Positions 10,951-23,225 are shown, counted from the stretch's first letter. The stretch is 64,000 bases of DNA from Bettongia penicillata ogilbyi (GCA_023548195.1 JAJHZJ010000009.1:5967215-6031214); one strand, 5' to 3'. Made by a program: numbers and translations. Notes: generated by a model not told the origin, from the letters alone.

Positions 10951-11290
10951 AATAAAACCTCCATATTCAAAGAGCTTACAATGAAACAAAAGGAGGTGGG
11001 GGAGACAAGTTGGACAAGATAAGTAAACACAAATTTATAAAAACTAAACAAAAAAGTAATTGGGAGGGAGAGTCCCAATAACTGGGAGGACTGGAAGAAA
11101 CTTTGTGAGCAGAAGATGACACTTGAGCTGAGTCTTGACCCAAACTAGGGATTCCTGAAATGAGGGGGAGAAGGGAGAGCGTTCCAAGCATCTGGAAGAG
11201 CCTGTAGAGGCTGGACGTGGCACGTCCTGATCTGTGCAATAGTAAATAGGCCAGTTTGGAAGTTAATTGTAGCCAGTGTTGTCTTCGCAA
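10951..11290 (+). repeat. Unassigned marsupial interspersed repeat (GCCAGGCACTGTG family)
   Basis: CAAAGAGCTTACAATGAAAC, TGAGCTGAGTCTTGACC and GAGAGCGTTCCAAGCAT follow the order seen in other copies here (19840, 32900). The minisatellite at 10551 is an expansion of this element's head. Confidence 0.6.
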
Positions 11291-11614
11291 TGATTCTTAG
11301 AAACCTTTCTTGATCTCTCTAGCTATGATTGCCTTGCAAACAAAAAAAAATTACATATATTTTATATGTACTTCCGTGTACGTTTGGTGTCCTTTAATAG
11401 TCCTTTGAGGACAGGGACCGTTTCATTTTCCAAGCCCCATGCTACTTACATAACTCTTAATTCCCCTTACCTTTCTCCCACTGGAACCTTGGACTCTTCC
11501 CCTAGGACCTTGGGTTCTGAGTTTATGCTTTATCTTCTTAGAACCAGCTATGTTACTTTCCAGCTATCTCCATACCAAGCCGCCATTTTATACTACTTTC
11601 TTGTGTTGTATTCC

Positions 11615-11800
11615 TTCATTAGAATGTAAGTTCTTTAAGGATAGGGACTATCTTTTATTTGTATCCTGAGGACTTTGGCACAGTGCCTGAAAATATAATA
11701 AACACTTCCTAAATGCTTTCTCATTCATTCTTTGTATCCCCAGAACCTAGCACAATGCCAGGCACATGGTTGCTTAATAAATATATGTTGATTTTTTACT
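11615..11800 (+). mobile_element. L2 LINE 3' ends (two tails in tandem)
   Basis: GTAAGTTCTTTAAGGATAGG ... GGCACAGTGCCTGAAAATAT and then GTATCCCCAGAACCTAGCAC ... GCTTAATAAATATATGTTGA. Confidence 0.8.
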
Positions 11801-12962
11801 ACAAGAAAGGGTATAGCGTAGGGATGAGGGTAATGTCTATATTCTCACATCTGTACTTCCAAGAAAACTTCTAAGCATATAGGGAAGGCACTGAGTACTG
11901 TCACCACGATGCTGGTAGGTAAGCTAAGATTCTCCATTAACCCTAAGGGGTTGGTATGCCATGCTGATAAATTATCAACTCTAGGCCATATCCCTTTTAT
12001 CATTATGAAATCCTATGTAGGCCATTATTTTCCTTATTAAAAACATACTATATACTTTGTTATATAATAGCTGTGTTTATGTTACTATGACATAATCTGT
12101 CCTTTGAATGTGTTTGTCTCAAGTGAGGGAGGAGATTCAATATATTGCTTAGGCAAAATCCCACCTGGCCTCCAGTCACATTTGTTTGAGCTACCTGGGT
12201 AAATGGGAATGGATAGACATGGTTGAAATCTTACCATTAGATTCCTTTGAGTTTTAGGATGTGTTCTCCATGAGCTTGTAAGCCTATCAGTGTGGCTGCA
12301 ATCCCTTCTCCCCTGTATAATTCTCATCCATCACTTTTTAAAAATCTTCCCTTAAGGTTTCACCCCACACATTGGAGACATTGCTTTGATCCTTTAAAAT
12401 GTCTGTGGACCATTCAGACTTGTTCACTCTCAACACTTGATCAACCTACTCCTTTTTCCAATCATGCATTTCTTCATTGATGACTTTTTAATGAAATTTC
12501 TCTCATGATAATCCTTCTTGGTAATACCTTTAAGGTATTATATATGTACTGGTTATATATGTTTCTCTGTTCTATTTTTATGAGATCAGGGTATATTATG
12601 ATTTTTCAGCTATAGCATCACTGCAGAATATTTACTGTCAAAATGAATCTTAGAGAGTGCCCATTTTATTGGCTATCTTCATTTTTATGTTTATGTACAT
12701 ATAAGACATACTTGTTATGGATATGTACGTATACAGAACTATAAAACTACACTTAGCACATTGCTCTGCACACAGCAAGTACTTATTAACTTTTTTATTC
12801 GTAAATAATAAGTTGTAAGTATAATATAAATATTTATAAAAAATAAATAGTTGTAAATATAAAAAGTTGTAAGTAAATTTTTATGGAAAAGTTTAGGAAT
12901 CAGAAAGTGATCGCATAAATGTACCTTCTTGATAACGATGTTTGCTTTTTGGTTTTTTTTAG

Positions 12963-13133
<171 letters not shown>

Positions 13134-13254
13134 TGAAGTTGTAAGGTCCAAATTATTGGAAGGACGGTGACATTAGCATTCTAGCTTATTTAACTTTTTT
13201 ATGTTTAACATATAATTTTTGAGACTATTGTGCTGGCTGGCATCGTCGTTAAGA

Positions 13255-13905
13255 GTAGACAAGGGGAAGCTACCAAAGGTTGTTCAGTAATTCAGTCATG
13301 CATGATTCTTCCTGACTATCCTCCACTATCTCCCAAAGTCTGCCCAAACTCATGCTCATCGCATTATCTATCCATCTCATGCTCTGATGTACTCTTCTCC
13401 TTTTACCTTCAATCTTCCCCCAAAAAGTCCTGTCTTCCCTTTACGTGGCAAAAGTATTTAAGCCTTAGCTTCAGTATTTGTCCTTCCAAAGAATGGTTTG
13501 AATTAATTCCTGAATTAGGTAATTATTAATTAATAGTCTGAGTTAAGTATTGACGGATTTGGTCTCCTTTCCATCCAAGGGACTTCCAAAAAGTCTTCTT
13601 TAGTCTACAATTTGAAAATGTCAGTTCTGGGGTCCTCAGCTTTCTTTATTGCCCAACTTTCATAGCTATACATTTCTACTGGAAAACTTATAGCTTTGAT
13701 CATACTGACCTTTCTCAGCAAGGTGATATCTCTGCTTTTTAATATGCTGTCTAGATTTGCCATAGCTTTCCTTCTAAGGAGCAAGTATCTTTTAATTTCA
13801 TTTCTACAGTCTGTCAGCAGTGATCTTTAAGCCCAAGAATATAATAAAATCTAATACCGATTCCATTGCTTCTCCCTCTGTTTGCTAGGAAATGATGGGA
13901 TCAAT
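13255..13905 (-). mobile_element. BovB-like RTE LINE fragment
   Basis: GTTCAGTAATTCAGTCATGC, AAAGTCTGCCCAAACTCATG, TCAGCTTTCTTTATTGCCCA, TCTCTGCTTTTTAATATGCT and GGAGCAAGTATCTTTTAATT match, in order, the complement of the BovB/RTE RT 3' region known from ruminants, squamates and marsupials. Frame decayed. Confidence 0.75.
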
Positions 13906-14049
13906 TGCACAATGAAAAACCTTATAAAATGACTTTGTAAAAATTCACTTAATTTTAATGTCAGAAAATTTTACTCTCCATGGCACTTATTCTGTGATGT
14001 CAAATCACATATGTAATATTAAACTTCAAATCCTTTATGAGCAATAGTG

Positions 14050-14555
14050 CCCAAGAAAAATTTTTTTTAAATACATTTCATTATGTCCTTTGTCTTTAAA
14101 TCATTTTAGACCCTTCCCCTTCTTAACCCTCACCTCTGACAAATAAATATAAACTTCCAATGCAATGATCTGGCTGATGTATACAGTATTCTATCCCAGT
14201 GGTCCTCTGGCTTTCTGTCATGAAGGAGGTATGTTTCATTATCTTTCCTCAGAGGCCTTCACTGGTTTTTCAGTTACTCAGAGTTTAGGCTTCCTTTTAG
14301 TAATATTTTCATTTATCTCATGAATGAAAGTCAATATATATATATATATATATATATTATATTATTATTCTGGTTCTGCCTATTTTGTCCTGTGTCAGGT
14401 CATAGAAATCTTCTCATTTTTCTCTGAATTCCTTATTTGTTACTTCTCACCACAAAAGAGTATTCTATTCTGGTTTTTCAGCCTTGATCAGTAGGTACCC
14501 ATTTTGTTTCTAGTTTGGGGCTACCACAGTGCTCCTATTAATATTTGGTATATAG
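14050..14555 (-). mobile_element. L1-like LINE 3' end
   Basis: TTCTATCCCAGTGGTCCTC, ATAGAAATCTTCTCATTTTT and ATTTTGTTTCTAGTTTGGGG resemble the complement of an L1 3' end; interrupted by a TA tract. Confidence 0.45.
14334..14370. repeat. (TA)n microsatellite
   Basis: A pure TA run grading into TATTAT. Confidence 0.9.
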
Positions 14556-14559
14556 CACA

Positions 14560-14735
14560 AGGTCATAGATGTAGAGCTGTTGGGGACCTCAGAAGACTAA
14601 TCCTCTCATTTTATAGATGGGGAAATTTAGGACCAGGGACATTAAGTGACTTAGACAAGATCAGATAGTTAATGAGCAAAGGAGGCAAGATCTTAATCCA
14701 GATTTTCTGACTCCGAACCCATATCCTGACTTTTT
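14560..14735 (-). repeat. MIR relic
   Basis: CTCTCATTTTATAGATGGGG and GACATTAAGTGACTTAGACA is the complement of the MIR core. Confidence 0.7.
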
Positions 14736-15714
14736 TTAAGGGACTCAAGGAATTCACTTTTCAAAGGTGGGGTGCAGGAGTGATAGCAACCAATTTTGAG
14801 ACCTTGCCTAAAGCATACAAAGGCTTTATTTCAGCACTGATATCCGCTGGTTTTAATCAAGAACCATGTCAGAGACGTCATGGGTTTTCTTCGTGTTCCT
14901 ATGAAGGAGCACTCAGAGTACCCCTTCCTGGTGCTGCCTGGACTGCTAGCAGAGAAAAAAAATTGGAGTCAGGATAAAGAGTCTCTTTTCCACCCCACAG
15001 ACATAGTAACATCTTGTTACTGGCCTTCCCGATTTGACAGTTTTTTTCAGGGAATTAACAGAGGTAATCCCATTTTATTTTTAGTACAGGAACAAATGAG
15101 AATATTTGTAAAAGTCAGATTTGCCTGATATTTTGTGTGTTTTGTTATTTTCAGAATTATTCCATACTAAAAAATATTACCAATTTTCTACATTCCTATG
15201 TTTGTCCAAGGAAACCTCAGCAGCAAATGTATTCCAAGGAATACCTAAAATTCTTGTCTTTCTTTGTGTCTCACTTTTAGCATGCCAAAGGCAACTTTTA
15301 AAAAGTTTTTTCAAAAAGCAATGTGGAATTTTAATACAAACTTGGGTTACCTTCATTATGATATTAGACTAGCCGGAGCTAGCATCCTGTGACTAGGGCT
15401 GGGTCCCAGATGTGTCCCAGCATCCAGGGTGGTACAATTCCTTTCCCCTAGGGTCATCCCTTCCCAGAGCCAAATCTGAGAGGCCACCCTCCCTCCCCAC
15501 TTCACTTCACTCACTTGGTCCACCTGGCTGCCATCTGGTTATCACAAGACCACTCTAGTCCCAGGATGAGGGATGAACTGGGTATCCAGATCATGCAGGA
15601 CACCATTTGGGAACATCAGTGTCAAATGTGATTCACAGTGCATCCATGGTGAATTCTACCCTACCCCTTTCGTAGTCACTACTATCTTTTCCTGCTCTCT
15701 TCCCATTGCACCTG

Positions 15715-15872
15715 AGAGACCTTAATCTCTTGTGATGTTAAGAGGACCTGCATTTAATTTAACTTAATTTAATTCTTCCCACCTGTGTGATCTTGGACAA
15801 ATTACTTTTTTCCTAGTTTTCCCATCTGAAAAATTAGAGAGGCCATTCTAGCTCTTAATCTATAATTCTATG
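15715..15872 (+). repeat. MIR relic
   Basis: CCTGTGTGATCTTGGACAAA, TTTCCCATCTGAAAAATTAG then TAATCTATAATTCTATGA. Confidence 0.65.
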
Positions 15873-16344
15873 ATTTTTAAAAATTTTTTGAAGCTAATTT
15901 AATTACAAGCCATTAATTTCACCTTGGCACTTTCCTAGGGTGTTATCAAGCTGAGGTCTTGATTTGCTTTTTTCAAAAAACTGAAATCTGCCCATTTGCA
16001 AGGCATAAAAATACCAGCCGCTTACACGATGGCCTCTCTGCTGAGGGGTCTACAGTTTTGCCTGTACTTTTGTGTTGTGTCCTGAAAAGACATTTGCAAG
16101 TCAGCTGTTTGGAAATGGGAATGCATTTTCCCATATATCTCTAGTGGTTAAGTTCTCAGAACAGCCTATAAAAGCAGCATGTCAGCTACAATTATGGATA
16201 GCTCAGCAAAAGGGAATACTGGATGACTGGATATGTGGCTCCCTTGAACCCCCACAGTCTCCTGCAGTAGCCACAGTGGTGGTTATTCTTATAGTGAGAA
16301 GGAAACTGGGTAGCACCTTCTTTCCTAACAGTAATTATCTCCCC

Positions 16345-16485
16345 CACAGAGATCATAAGTTTCTTGAAGCCAGGGGCTGGTCTTATTTATCTTTGTATTT
16401 CATGTCTTCCTCTACCCCCCATAGTTTCTGGCACAGTGCCTTAGAGTTTGTGAACTCTCAATAAATATTTCCTGATGGATTGCTT
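16345..16485 (+). mobile_element. L2 LINE 3' end
   Basis: TAAGTTTCTTGAAGCCAGGG, TTTCTGGCACAGTGCCTTAG, CTCAATAAATATTTCCTGAT. Confidence 0.8.
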
Positions 16486-16689
16486 ATCAAGACATGTTCT
16501 TTGAGTTTACACAGCAGGATGGAAACCATGATTCATTTCTGTGGGCTGAGGTATGCACCTTCATTATAATTGTCTAAGTTGCTACTGACTAAGAATGTGT
16601 TCACCCGCGTGTGCCCACTTTGGTGTTAAATTCTCAATGAGAAAGGAAATGAGTTACTTGAACACTCTTGCCTTTTGGGGGTAATTTTA

Positions 16690-17310
16690 TTGATTGATTT
16701 TGTTTTTCTATTCAAATACATCCCTCCTTCTCTTCCTACTCTACCCCACCCCAAAGCAATCCTTTTAACAAAGAAAAAGAAACAGTTAAAACAAAATCAT
16801 CCCACACACCTACTAGCTATGACAATGTATACACCATTCTGTACCCAGAGTTCCCCACCTCTCCAGTGAAAAGTTCCGTATTTTATCTCTTGCATGGGGC
16901 CAAGATCTGCCATTAATTACACAACATTCAGTTTTATTTCATTGTTCCTTTAATGTCCATTGTTGTGTTCATTGTATCTGTTTCCTGGTTCATCTTGTTG
17001 CATCAGTTCAGTGTTCTTGTTTCTCTGAATTCTTGCAGCACAAGAATATTCTGTTACATTTATGTAACATAATGCATAGCCATTATCCAATCAGTGAGTG
17101 CCCACTTTCTTTCTAGTTTTTTACCACTACAAAAAAAATGCTGTTACAAGTATTTGGGTATATGTACATCTTTAAATTCTTTCTTTGACTTCCTTGAAAT
17201 ATATGCCAAGCAGTGGGATTTCTATCTCAGTCAAAGAACATGAACAACTTAGCTCCTTTTTTCGTACAATTTCTTATTTCCCAGAATGCTCCTGTCAACA
17301 ATGACTCCAA
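16690..17310 (-). mobile_element. L1-like LINE 3' end
   Basis: The order ATTCAAATACATCCCTCC, TTAAAACAAAATCATCCCAC, GCCATTATCCAATCAGTGAG, AAATGCTGTTACAAGTATTT and CAAGCAGTGGGATTTCTATC is that of a diverged L1 3' UTR/ORF2 end on the - strand. Confidence 0.6.
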
Positions 17311-17360
17311 CAGTGAGGACGTTAGTGACACTATGGATTTTAGAGAGGCTGTATGGCCCT

Positions 17361-17606
17361 GCTAGGTGGCACATAGATAGAACTGTAGAAGATAGAACTG
17401 CATGCCTAAGTCAGGAAGTGTTCAAATCTGGTCTCAGACACTCTCTAGCTGTTAGACTGAGCAAGTCACTTAGCTCTGTCACAGTTCCTTCATCTGTAAA
17501 GTGAACTGGAGAAGGAAATGGCCAATCACTCTAGTAACTTAGCCAAGAAAACCCCAAATGGGGTCACAGAGAGTCAGACAAGACTGAAAACGACTGAACA
17601 GCAACA
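17361..17606 (+). repeat. WSINE1/MAR1-type CORE-SINE
   Basis: From GCTAGGTGGCACATAGATAG to CGACTGAACAGCAACA, with AAACCCCAAATGGGGTCACA. A degenerate MIR follows. Confidence 0.88.
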
Positions 17607-17784
17607 GTGGTGGAAAGAACACTGGACCTGTAACCATAAGACCCATTATTGACCCAGTCTCCCACCAGTTGGGGCTGTGTGGGTCCAGTCACTCCATCAT
17701 CATGTCTTCCCTTCCATCTTCACAGGACTTTTGTGAAGTTCAGATTAGATACGACACAAAGCACTTTCAAACCTAAAGTATATG

Positions 17785-17845
17785 ATAAATTATATATGAT
17801 ATATAATATATTATATATAGTATAATGATATATAATATATAGTTA
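17785..17845. repeat. AT-rich microsatellite with dyad symmetry
   Basis: TATATAATATATTATATATA-type sequence, self-complementary. Confidence 0.8.
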
Positions 17846-18039
17846 TTTCCTGAAATATTTAAATACATCTTTAGTTGTATCTGTGTGACAGTCCCTTTGG
17901 TCACCCCTGCCCCTTTGTCTGCTTTTGCATCCTGTTGAGCAAAGAATGCTTTTACATTTTAAAGCATAATAAAACTATTAAAAAATGAAAACCAACATTC
18001 TTCGCTGCTGGGAGATAGGCCCTCAGTTTGCCAACCCCC

Positions 18040-18530
18040 ATGTAGTATAGAGGACACTGAATTTTGCAGTCAGGAAGACCTAGTTTCAAATCCCACCTCA
18101 AAGCTGTGTGACTCTCAGCAAGTCACTTGTAATAGAACTTAGTTTCCTGATCTGTGAAATGAGAAGGCTATACTTAATAAGCTTGCAAAGTTCTTTCTTG
18201 CTCTAAATCTATAATCCTATGATCTTTGTAGGACAGATAGGTGTTATAGTGGAAAAAGCACTTCCTGAATTTAAATCCAGCCTCAAACACTTACTATGTG
18301 ACCCTGGGCAAGTCATTTAACCATGTTTGCCTCAGTTTCCTCATCTGTAAAATGGACTCAAGAAGGAAATGGTAAAGCCCTCCAGTATCTTTGCCAAGAA
18401 AGCCCCCCAAAATTGGGTCACAAAGAGTTGCAAATGACTGAACAATATGATCTTTATCTCTAAAATGAGAAGATTGCCCTCTGGGTTCCCTTCTCACTCT
18501 AAATCTAGATAGCTCTGATTCCTTTAATGG
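18040..18530 (+). repeat. MIR-type SINE split by a younger SINE
   Basis: The MIR at 18040-18240 ends CTATAATCCTATGATCTT; after the insertion similar MIR sequence recurs from ATGATCTTTATCTCTAAAAT. Confidence 0.6.
18241..18446 (+). repeat. WSINE1/MAR1-type CORE-SINE, nested
   Basis: GTGACCCTGGGCAAGTCATT, CTCCAGTATCTTTGCCAAGA and ATGACTGAACAAT in order. Confidence 0.85.
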
Positions 18531-18747
18531 GGCAGAACACAAGTCATGCATGCTGACCTGCCTGTGTGACTCCCATCCTTATCCTCCCATAATGAGTTTT
18601 CCATTGAGAATCCGTCCAATGTTCCTGAAACCTTCCTCATCCTCTCCTGGTTGCATGCAGATGCTCATGGACCTTGCAAGATTTTCATCAGTCACTACTT
18701 GCTCTTTGACACATACACAGCCCATCTTTCTCATTCATGCAGTTAAC

Positions 18748-18882
18748 ATTTATTCTATAGAAATGTATAGAGTATTCTATGGAATATTCTATTGAATATT
18801 CTATAGAAATATATGGAACATTCTATGGAATATTATATAGAAATATATAGAATACTGTATAGAAATTCTATAGAAATTTGGA
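18748..18882. repeat. Palindrome-rich AT microsatellite
   Basis: Irregular repetition of ATTCTATAGAAATATATGGA-like units; TTCTATAGAA is a perfect 10-bp palindrome. Confidence 0.85.
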
Positions 18883-18954
18883 CTCATTCAATATTAAAAT
18901 TTTTTCAGCTTTCTGAAAATAAAAACTCCTGTTTCTGTGGCACTTTTAGGTTTA

Positions 18955-19065
18955 CCAAGTGTTTCATTTTACAGATGAGCAAACTGAAACTCAGGAGAAG
19001 TTAAATGACTTGACTAGGGTCAAATAGCAAATAGGTGTTGGGTCCAGGTCTCCTTACTCTATACT
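18955..19065 (-). repeat. MIR relic
   Basis: TTTTACAGATGAGCAAACTG, AGTTAAATGACTTGACTAGG. Confidence 0.7.
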
Positions 19066-19839
19066 ATCTTAATAACTTCCATAGGTGTTTATACAATAAT
19101 ACCAGTAGTTTGGCAGCATATATTTTGTTCACATAAAAGCTTGTTTTATTGCCTTCTCTGTTAAGGTAACAGATATCATAGGAATGATAGAGCAACATTA
19201 TATAGTAAAGTGATAAGTGGTTTGGGTTAGGTTTTTTTTTCTTCCTTTTCTTTTTTTAAATCATTAATGGTTAAAGCCAGATCCTATTAGATTTCACATT
19301 AAAATGTGAAACTGGTCCCTGCTGCCCTTCTCCTAGGGCATTCTCTTTTATTATTGAAGATCAGCATTTGAATCAATCATTTGTTAATGCTTCCCCTCTG
19401 AATAGCCATTTCTTTGGGCTACATCAGAGCAGAGTTGACTGAGAAAATGCTGACCTTGTTTACTAATAAAATCCAACATTTCAGCTGTTAATGTTCACAA
19501 AAGCGTGCTCTATCCTCCATATTTGTTTCCTGGAAAAATTGTCACCCTTCTTGAAATTTAAATTCTGTATTCTGTAAGAGAAATATTGGTGTCCCGTCCT
19601 CCCCTGCACCCCCACTCCCCCAAACTGAACTTGTCTGGCTTTCCCTGGACATGCTTGGAATGACTTAATGTCTAGCTCCTTGGCTGCTAACACCAGTTAC
19701 TTGTGAAAGTCACTCAGTGTTATATATTCAGCATGTCTTTCCATCAAGGCTATTTTTGCACTTAACCAATTCCAAGTTATATTTAGCATTTTGAAATATT
19801 TACAAATGAAGGCTTATAGACTTTGTGCATAGGTCAAGT

Positions 19840-20150
19840 CAAAAAAACACTTGCTGTGTGCCAGGCACTGTGCTAAGTCTCGTGATACAAAGAAAGGCAA
19901 AAGTAACCACTACCCTCAAGAATCTCACAGTATAATGGGGGAGTCAACATGCAACTGTGTACGTACAGGATATATACAGGGTGAATTGTCATTAATCTCA
20001 GAGGGAAGGCATTAGCCTTGAGGGGGACCAGGACTGGCTTCTTGGAGAAAATGGGACTTTAAGAAAGTCAAACAAGCAAGGACATGGAGATGAGAAGGGA
20101 GGGTATTCAAAGCATAGGAGACAACCAGTGAAAATGCAGGGAATCAGACT
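19840..20150 (+). repeat. Unassigned marsupial repeat (GCCAGGCACTGTG family)
   Basis: GTGCCAGGCACTGTGCTAAG, TCAAGAATCTCACAGTATAA, CAGAGGGAAGGCATTAGCC and GACTGGCTTCTTGGAGAAAA in order; one of the more complete heads here. Confidence 0.7.
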
Positions 20151-20159
20151 ATAGTAATG

Positions 20160-20386
20160 TTGTTTCTGTGTCATTTCAGTTGTGTCCAAATCTCTGTAAC
20201 CCCATTTGGGATTTACTTGGCAAAGATACTGGAGCAATTTGCCATTTCCTTCTCCAGCTCATTTTACAGATGAGGAAACTGAGGCAAAAAGAGTTACAGC
20301 TACTAAGTGTCTGAGGCCAGATTTAAACTTAGGTCTTTCTAATTCCAAGGTCCAGCATGATAGCCACTATACCACCTATCTGCCCC
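20160..20386 (-). repeat. WSINE1/MAR1-type CORE-SINE
   Basis: AACCCCATTTGGGATTTACT, TTGCCATTTCCTTCTCCAGC and ACCACCTATCTGCCCC are the complement of the SINE tail, body and head. Confidence 0.9.
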
Positions 20387-20394
20387 GTATATAA

Positions 20395-20530
20395 TACCAA
20401 TTCATTATTATTTAAGAAACACTTTCCTTATGACAATCCTCTGAGAGTAGTAATTTGAGCATTAACCTTATTTCGCAGATAAGAAAATAAAGGTCCAAAG
20501 TCACAAGGCTCATAATAGTATAATATGTTG
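20395..20530 (-). repeat. THER/MIR relic
   Basis: CCTTATTTCGCAGATAAGAA then CCAAAGTCACAAGGCTC. Confidence 0.55.
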
Positions 20531-20545
20531 CACTAACCCTATCCA

Positions 20546-20798
20546 AGGACAACTAGGTGACACAATGTTTAGAGCGCTGGACTTAGAATCAGGAAGACTC
20601 GTCTTTCTGAGTTCAAATTTAGCCTCAGACATGTACTAGCTGTGTGACCCTGAGCAAGTCACTTAACCCTGTTTGCCTCAGTTTCCTTATCTATAAAATC
20701 ATCTGGAGAAGGAAATGGCAAAGCACTCCAACATCTTTGCCAAGAAAACCTTAAATGGGGTCACAAGGAGTCAGGTGTGACTGAAACAATCTAACGAC
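20546..20798 (+). repeat. WSINE1/MAR1-type CORE-SINE with target-site duplication
   Basis: Full-length copy. AACCCTATCCA (20535-20545) and AACCCTCTCCA (20799-20809) flank it with one mismatch. Confidence 0.88.
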
Positions 20799-20829
20799 AA
20801 CCCTCTCCAGAGCTTTGTGTCACTTTACT

Positions 20830-21060
20830 TTTATATAGCTAATTAATTAATACAAACTTACTAAATGCCAAGTACTGCTAAGTACTGGAGATAAAAAAAA
20901 AAAGAGCAGACATAGCCACAGCCCTCCAGGAGTTTACTATCCCATGGGGGAACAACACATATAAATAGGGACATGCAAATACAAACAGAAGCGATGGAAG
21001 ATGTAACCTTGAGAGGGGAAGGCTCGGACCTTCCCAATGTCAGTTGAATAAGATGAACCC
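20830..21060 (+). repeat. Unassigned marsupial repeat (GCCAGGCACTGTG family), diverged
   Basis: AAATGCCAAGTACTGCTAAG, CCCTCCAGGAGTTTACTATC, TGGGGGAACAACACATATAA. Confidence 0.6.
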
Positions 21061-21231
21061 AACGAAGCACCAGAGAATTCAACAAAACCATTTTTGCTGA
21101 CAAAAATTGGTGTAATTTGTTTCCTCACTCCCTCCTGTTCTCGATTTGAGGGCGGCAATGGGATGCAAGAGAAAGCCTGAATCAGAAAACATGGGCTATG
21201 AGAGCTCTGTTGCCACCAAGTTCTATGTCTT

Positions 21232-21452
21232 CCCTGTTGCTCAGTCATTTCCAACCCTTCACAACCCCATTTGGGATTTTCTTGGCAAAGATACTGGAGC
21301 ATTTTGTCATTTTCTTCTCCAGAGGATGAAGGCAAACAAAGGTGAAATGACTTGCCAAAGGTCACACAGCTAGGTAGTGTCTGAGACTGTATTTGAACTC
21401 AGGTTTTCTTGACTCCTGACCGAGTGTTCTATCCATGGAGCCACCAGCTGCT
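21232..21452 (-). repeat. WSINE1/MAR1-type CORE-SINE
   Basis: ACAACCCCATTTGGGATTTT, GACTTGCCAAAGGTCACACA and AGCCACCAGCTGCTT. Confidence 0.88.
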
Positions 21453-22014
21453 TCATGTCCTCCTTAGGCAACTCATTTCACTTGTCTAGGGCTGTTTCCT
21501 TATCTAGAATATTAATAGTCTACATCTATATAAATTTTGGGGGGCATTTTGCAGTACTCTTTCTTCCCAACTTGGGAAGCTGGGTAATACAAATGTTATT
21601 AATTCATTTTCCAAATGTGCAATCAGAAGGTTGAAATGCCCAAGGTAAAACACTATTATATAACAGAGACAGTGCCAAACTCACCCTTTTTTGTTCTGAA
21701 TCCAGTACTCTTTCTTCTACACCCCACTCCTAGTCATTCTTAATTTGCCCATCTGTAAAATGAGAGGATTGGATGAGCCACTCTTTTTCCAATCTAAAAT
21801 TCTATTGAACTGGATAGCATCATTTGGCATGGGGCACCTTGCATCACAGAAAAACACATTTTACAAATTGCACTTTTAAGCCACACCTATAGAGTTAAAG
21901 GTTAACCAGTGGGTTGAGGCAATTATCTGAATCTTTCTGAAGGACCACCTGAATTATGTAGTGGGAACTGGGAATGATTGGATTATATTGATGGTTATCT
22001 TAGGTTTCCACTTT

Positions 22015-22770
22015 GCTTTCTCTCTCCCCACCTCCAATATTCAATCTGTTGCCAAGTCCTGCCTATTTTACCTCTTCTAGCATCTCTTATATGTACCTCC
22101 TCTTTTCCTCTGGTACTGCCACCATCCTGCAACAGGCTCTTATCACTTCACATTGAACTATTGCAATAACCTACTTGTTGCTCTCCTTGCCTCAAGTCTC
22201 TCTCCACTCTGCTTTCAAATCTTAAAGTATAGTATTGACAGTGTCTATCCACCTGTTCTGTAAACTCATGGTTCCTCTCACTTCTACGATCAAATGCAAA
22301 GGCCTCTTTGGCATTCAAGGCCCCCACAACCTGGCCTTCTACCATTCCATTCTTTCCCCATGTAACTCCTTTCCTCCCACCCCCACAGTACTCTATGAAT
22401 CAGTGTGATATCACCTCCTTGGTGTTCTTCACACAAGACATTCCATTTCCATGTCCTCTAAGGCTGGAATACTTAGGTTCCAGCTCAGATCCTATCTTTA
22501 CAGGAAGCTTTTCCTGATCCCCCTTAATTCCCTCTGTTGGTTGTCTCCCATCGTTAGTATGTATGTATGTATGTATGCATGCATGTATTTATTTATTCTT
22601 CATCCTGTCTATATCTTGTTTATACATAATTGTTTTCCTTTGTTAGACCATGAGCTCCTTGAGAGAAGAGACCGTGTTTTTGCCTTTCTTTTTATTCCCA
22701 AGGCTAGCTCATGGCTGGCACCTAGTAGGTGGCTGGCTAATTGTGGTTATTGACTGACAGACTGATTGAG
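22015..22770 (+). mobile_element. L2 LINE 3' region
   Basis: AACTATTGCAATAACCTACT, TTTGGCATTCAAGGCCCCCA, AAGCTTTTCCTGATCCCC, ATGAGCTCCTTGAGAGAAGA and TGGCACCTAGTAGGTGGC keep the L2 order over about 750 bp. A (TATG)n run lies inside at 22557-22590. Confidence 0.85.
22557..22590. repeat. (GTAT)n microsatellite
   Basis: Runs of TATG/CATG tetranucleotides. Confidence 0.9.
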
Positions 22771-23094
22771 TGTGTCCATCCTTTCACTTTAGATCTATAG
22801 ACAAAACCACACAAGAATAATCAAGAAGTTTATCCAAGTAATTCAGGCCAAACTCTTGTAGGGAAACCATCATTCTGCAAGATTCCATCAGTCACAGTGC
22901 TCCACACAACACCACCCTCTTTTGTCTCTCTGATAGGAGAGGGGATCTATGAACTCCAGAGCCTTCATGAAAGGAGGATACATGCTCATTTCTACTACTT
23001 CACTGCTTTCTCTGCCTTCTCTGACTTTTTCACTACGTTCCCCCATAGGAGGGCACAATCCCCTCACTTCCTGCTTTTTAACCTTCCCTTTTTG

Positions 23095-23225
23095 TGCTGT
23101 TTTCCATTAAATTATAAGCTTCTTGAGGGTAAGGACTATATCTGGTTTTTTATATTTATGTCTCCTGGATTTAGCACAGCGTCTGGCACGTAATAGGTCC
23201 TTGATAAATGTTGACTGACTTTTTA
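23095..23225 (+). mobile_element. L2/L3-type LINE 3' end
   Basis: TTATAAGCTTCTTGAGGGTA, TTAGCACAGCGTCTGGCACG, CTTGATAAATGTTGACTGAC. Confidence 0.8.

Larger units (their letters stand above)
1..12962 (+). other. MYO1E: MYO1E intron 1, 3' portion
   Basis: Non-coding. It holds MIR and SINE relics, the KLK14-like retrocopy, nested L1 pieces, a 69-bp minisatellite and L2 tails, listed separately. I recognise nothing at 410-1085, 1830-3510, 5360-6030, 9600-10545, 11300-11610 or 11810-12950. The left end is open, so the intron's true length is unknown. Confidence 0.85.

Noticed and set aside
10488..10955. 155-codon + strand open frame with 23-residue repeats
   Set aside because: It is produced by the 69-bp minisatellite, whose period is a multiple of 3; it has no splice context, family match or conserved domain.
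16072..16464. 130-codon + strand frame
   Set aside because: No recognisable domain; its 3' part is an L2 tail in a non-coding context.
20546..20650. tRNA-like heads with a GTTCAAAT box in many SINEs
   Set aside because: These are the tRNA-derived promoters of SINEs, not tRNA genes; no cloverleaf or anticodon arm was seen.
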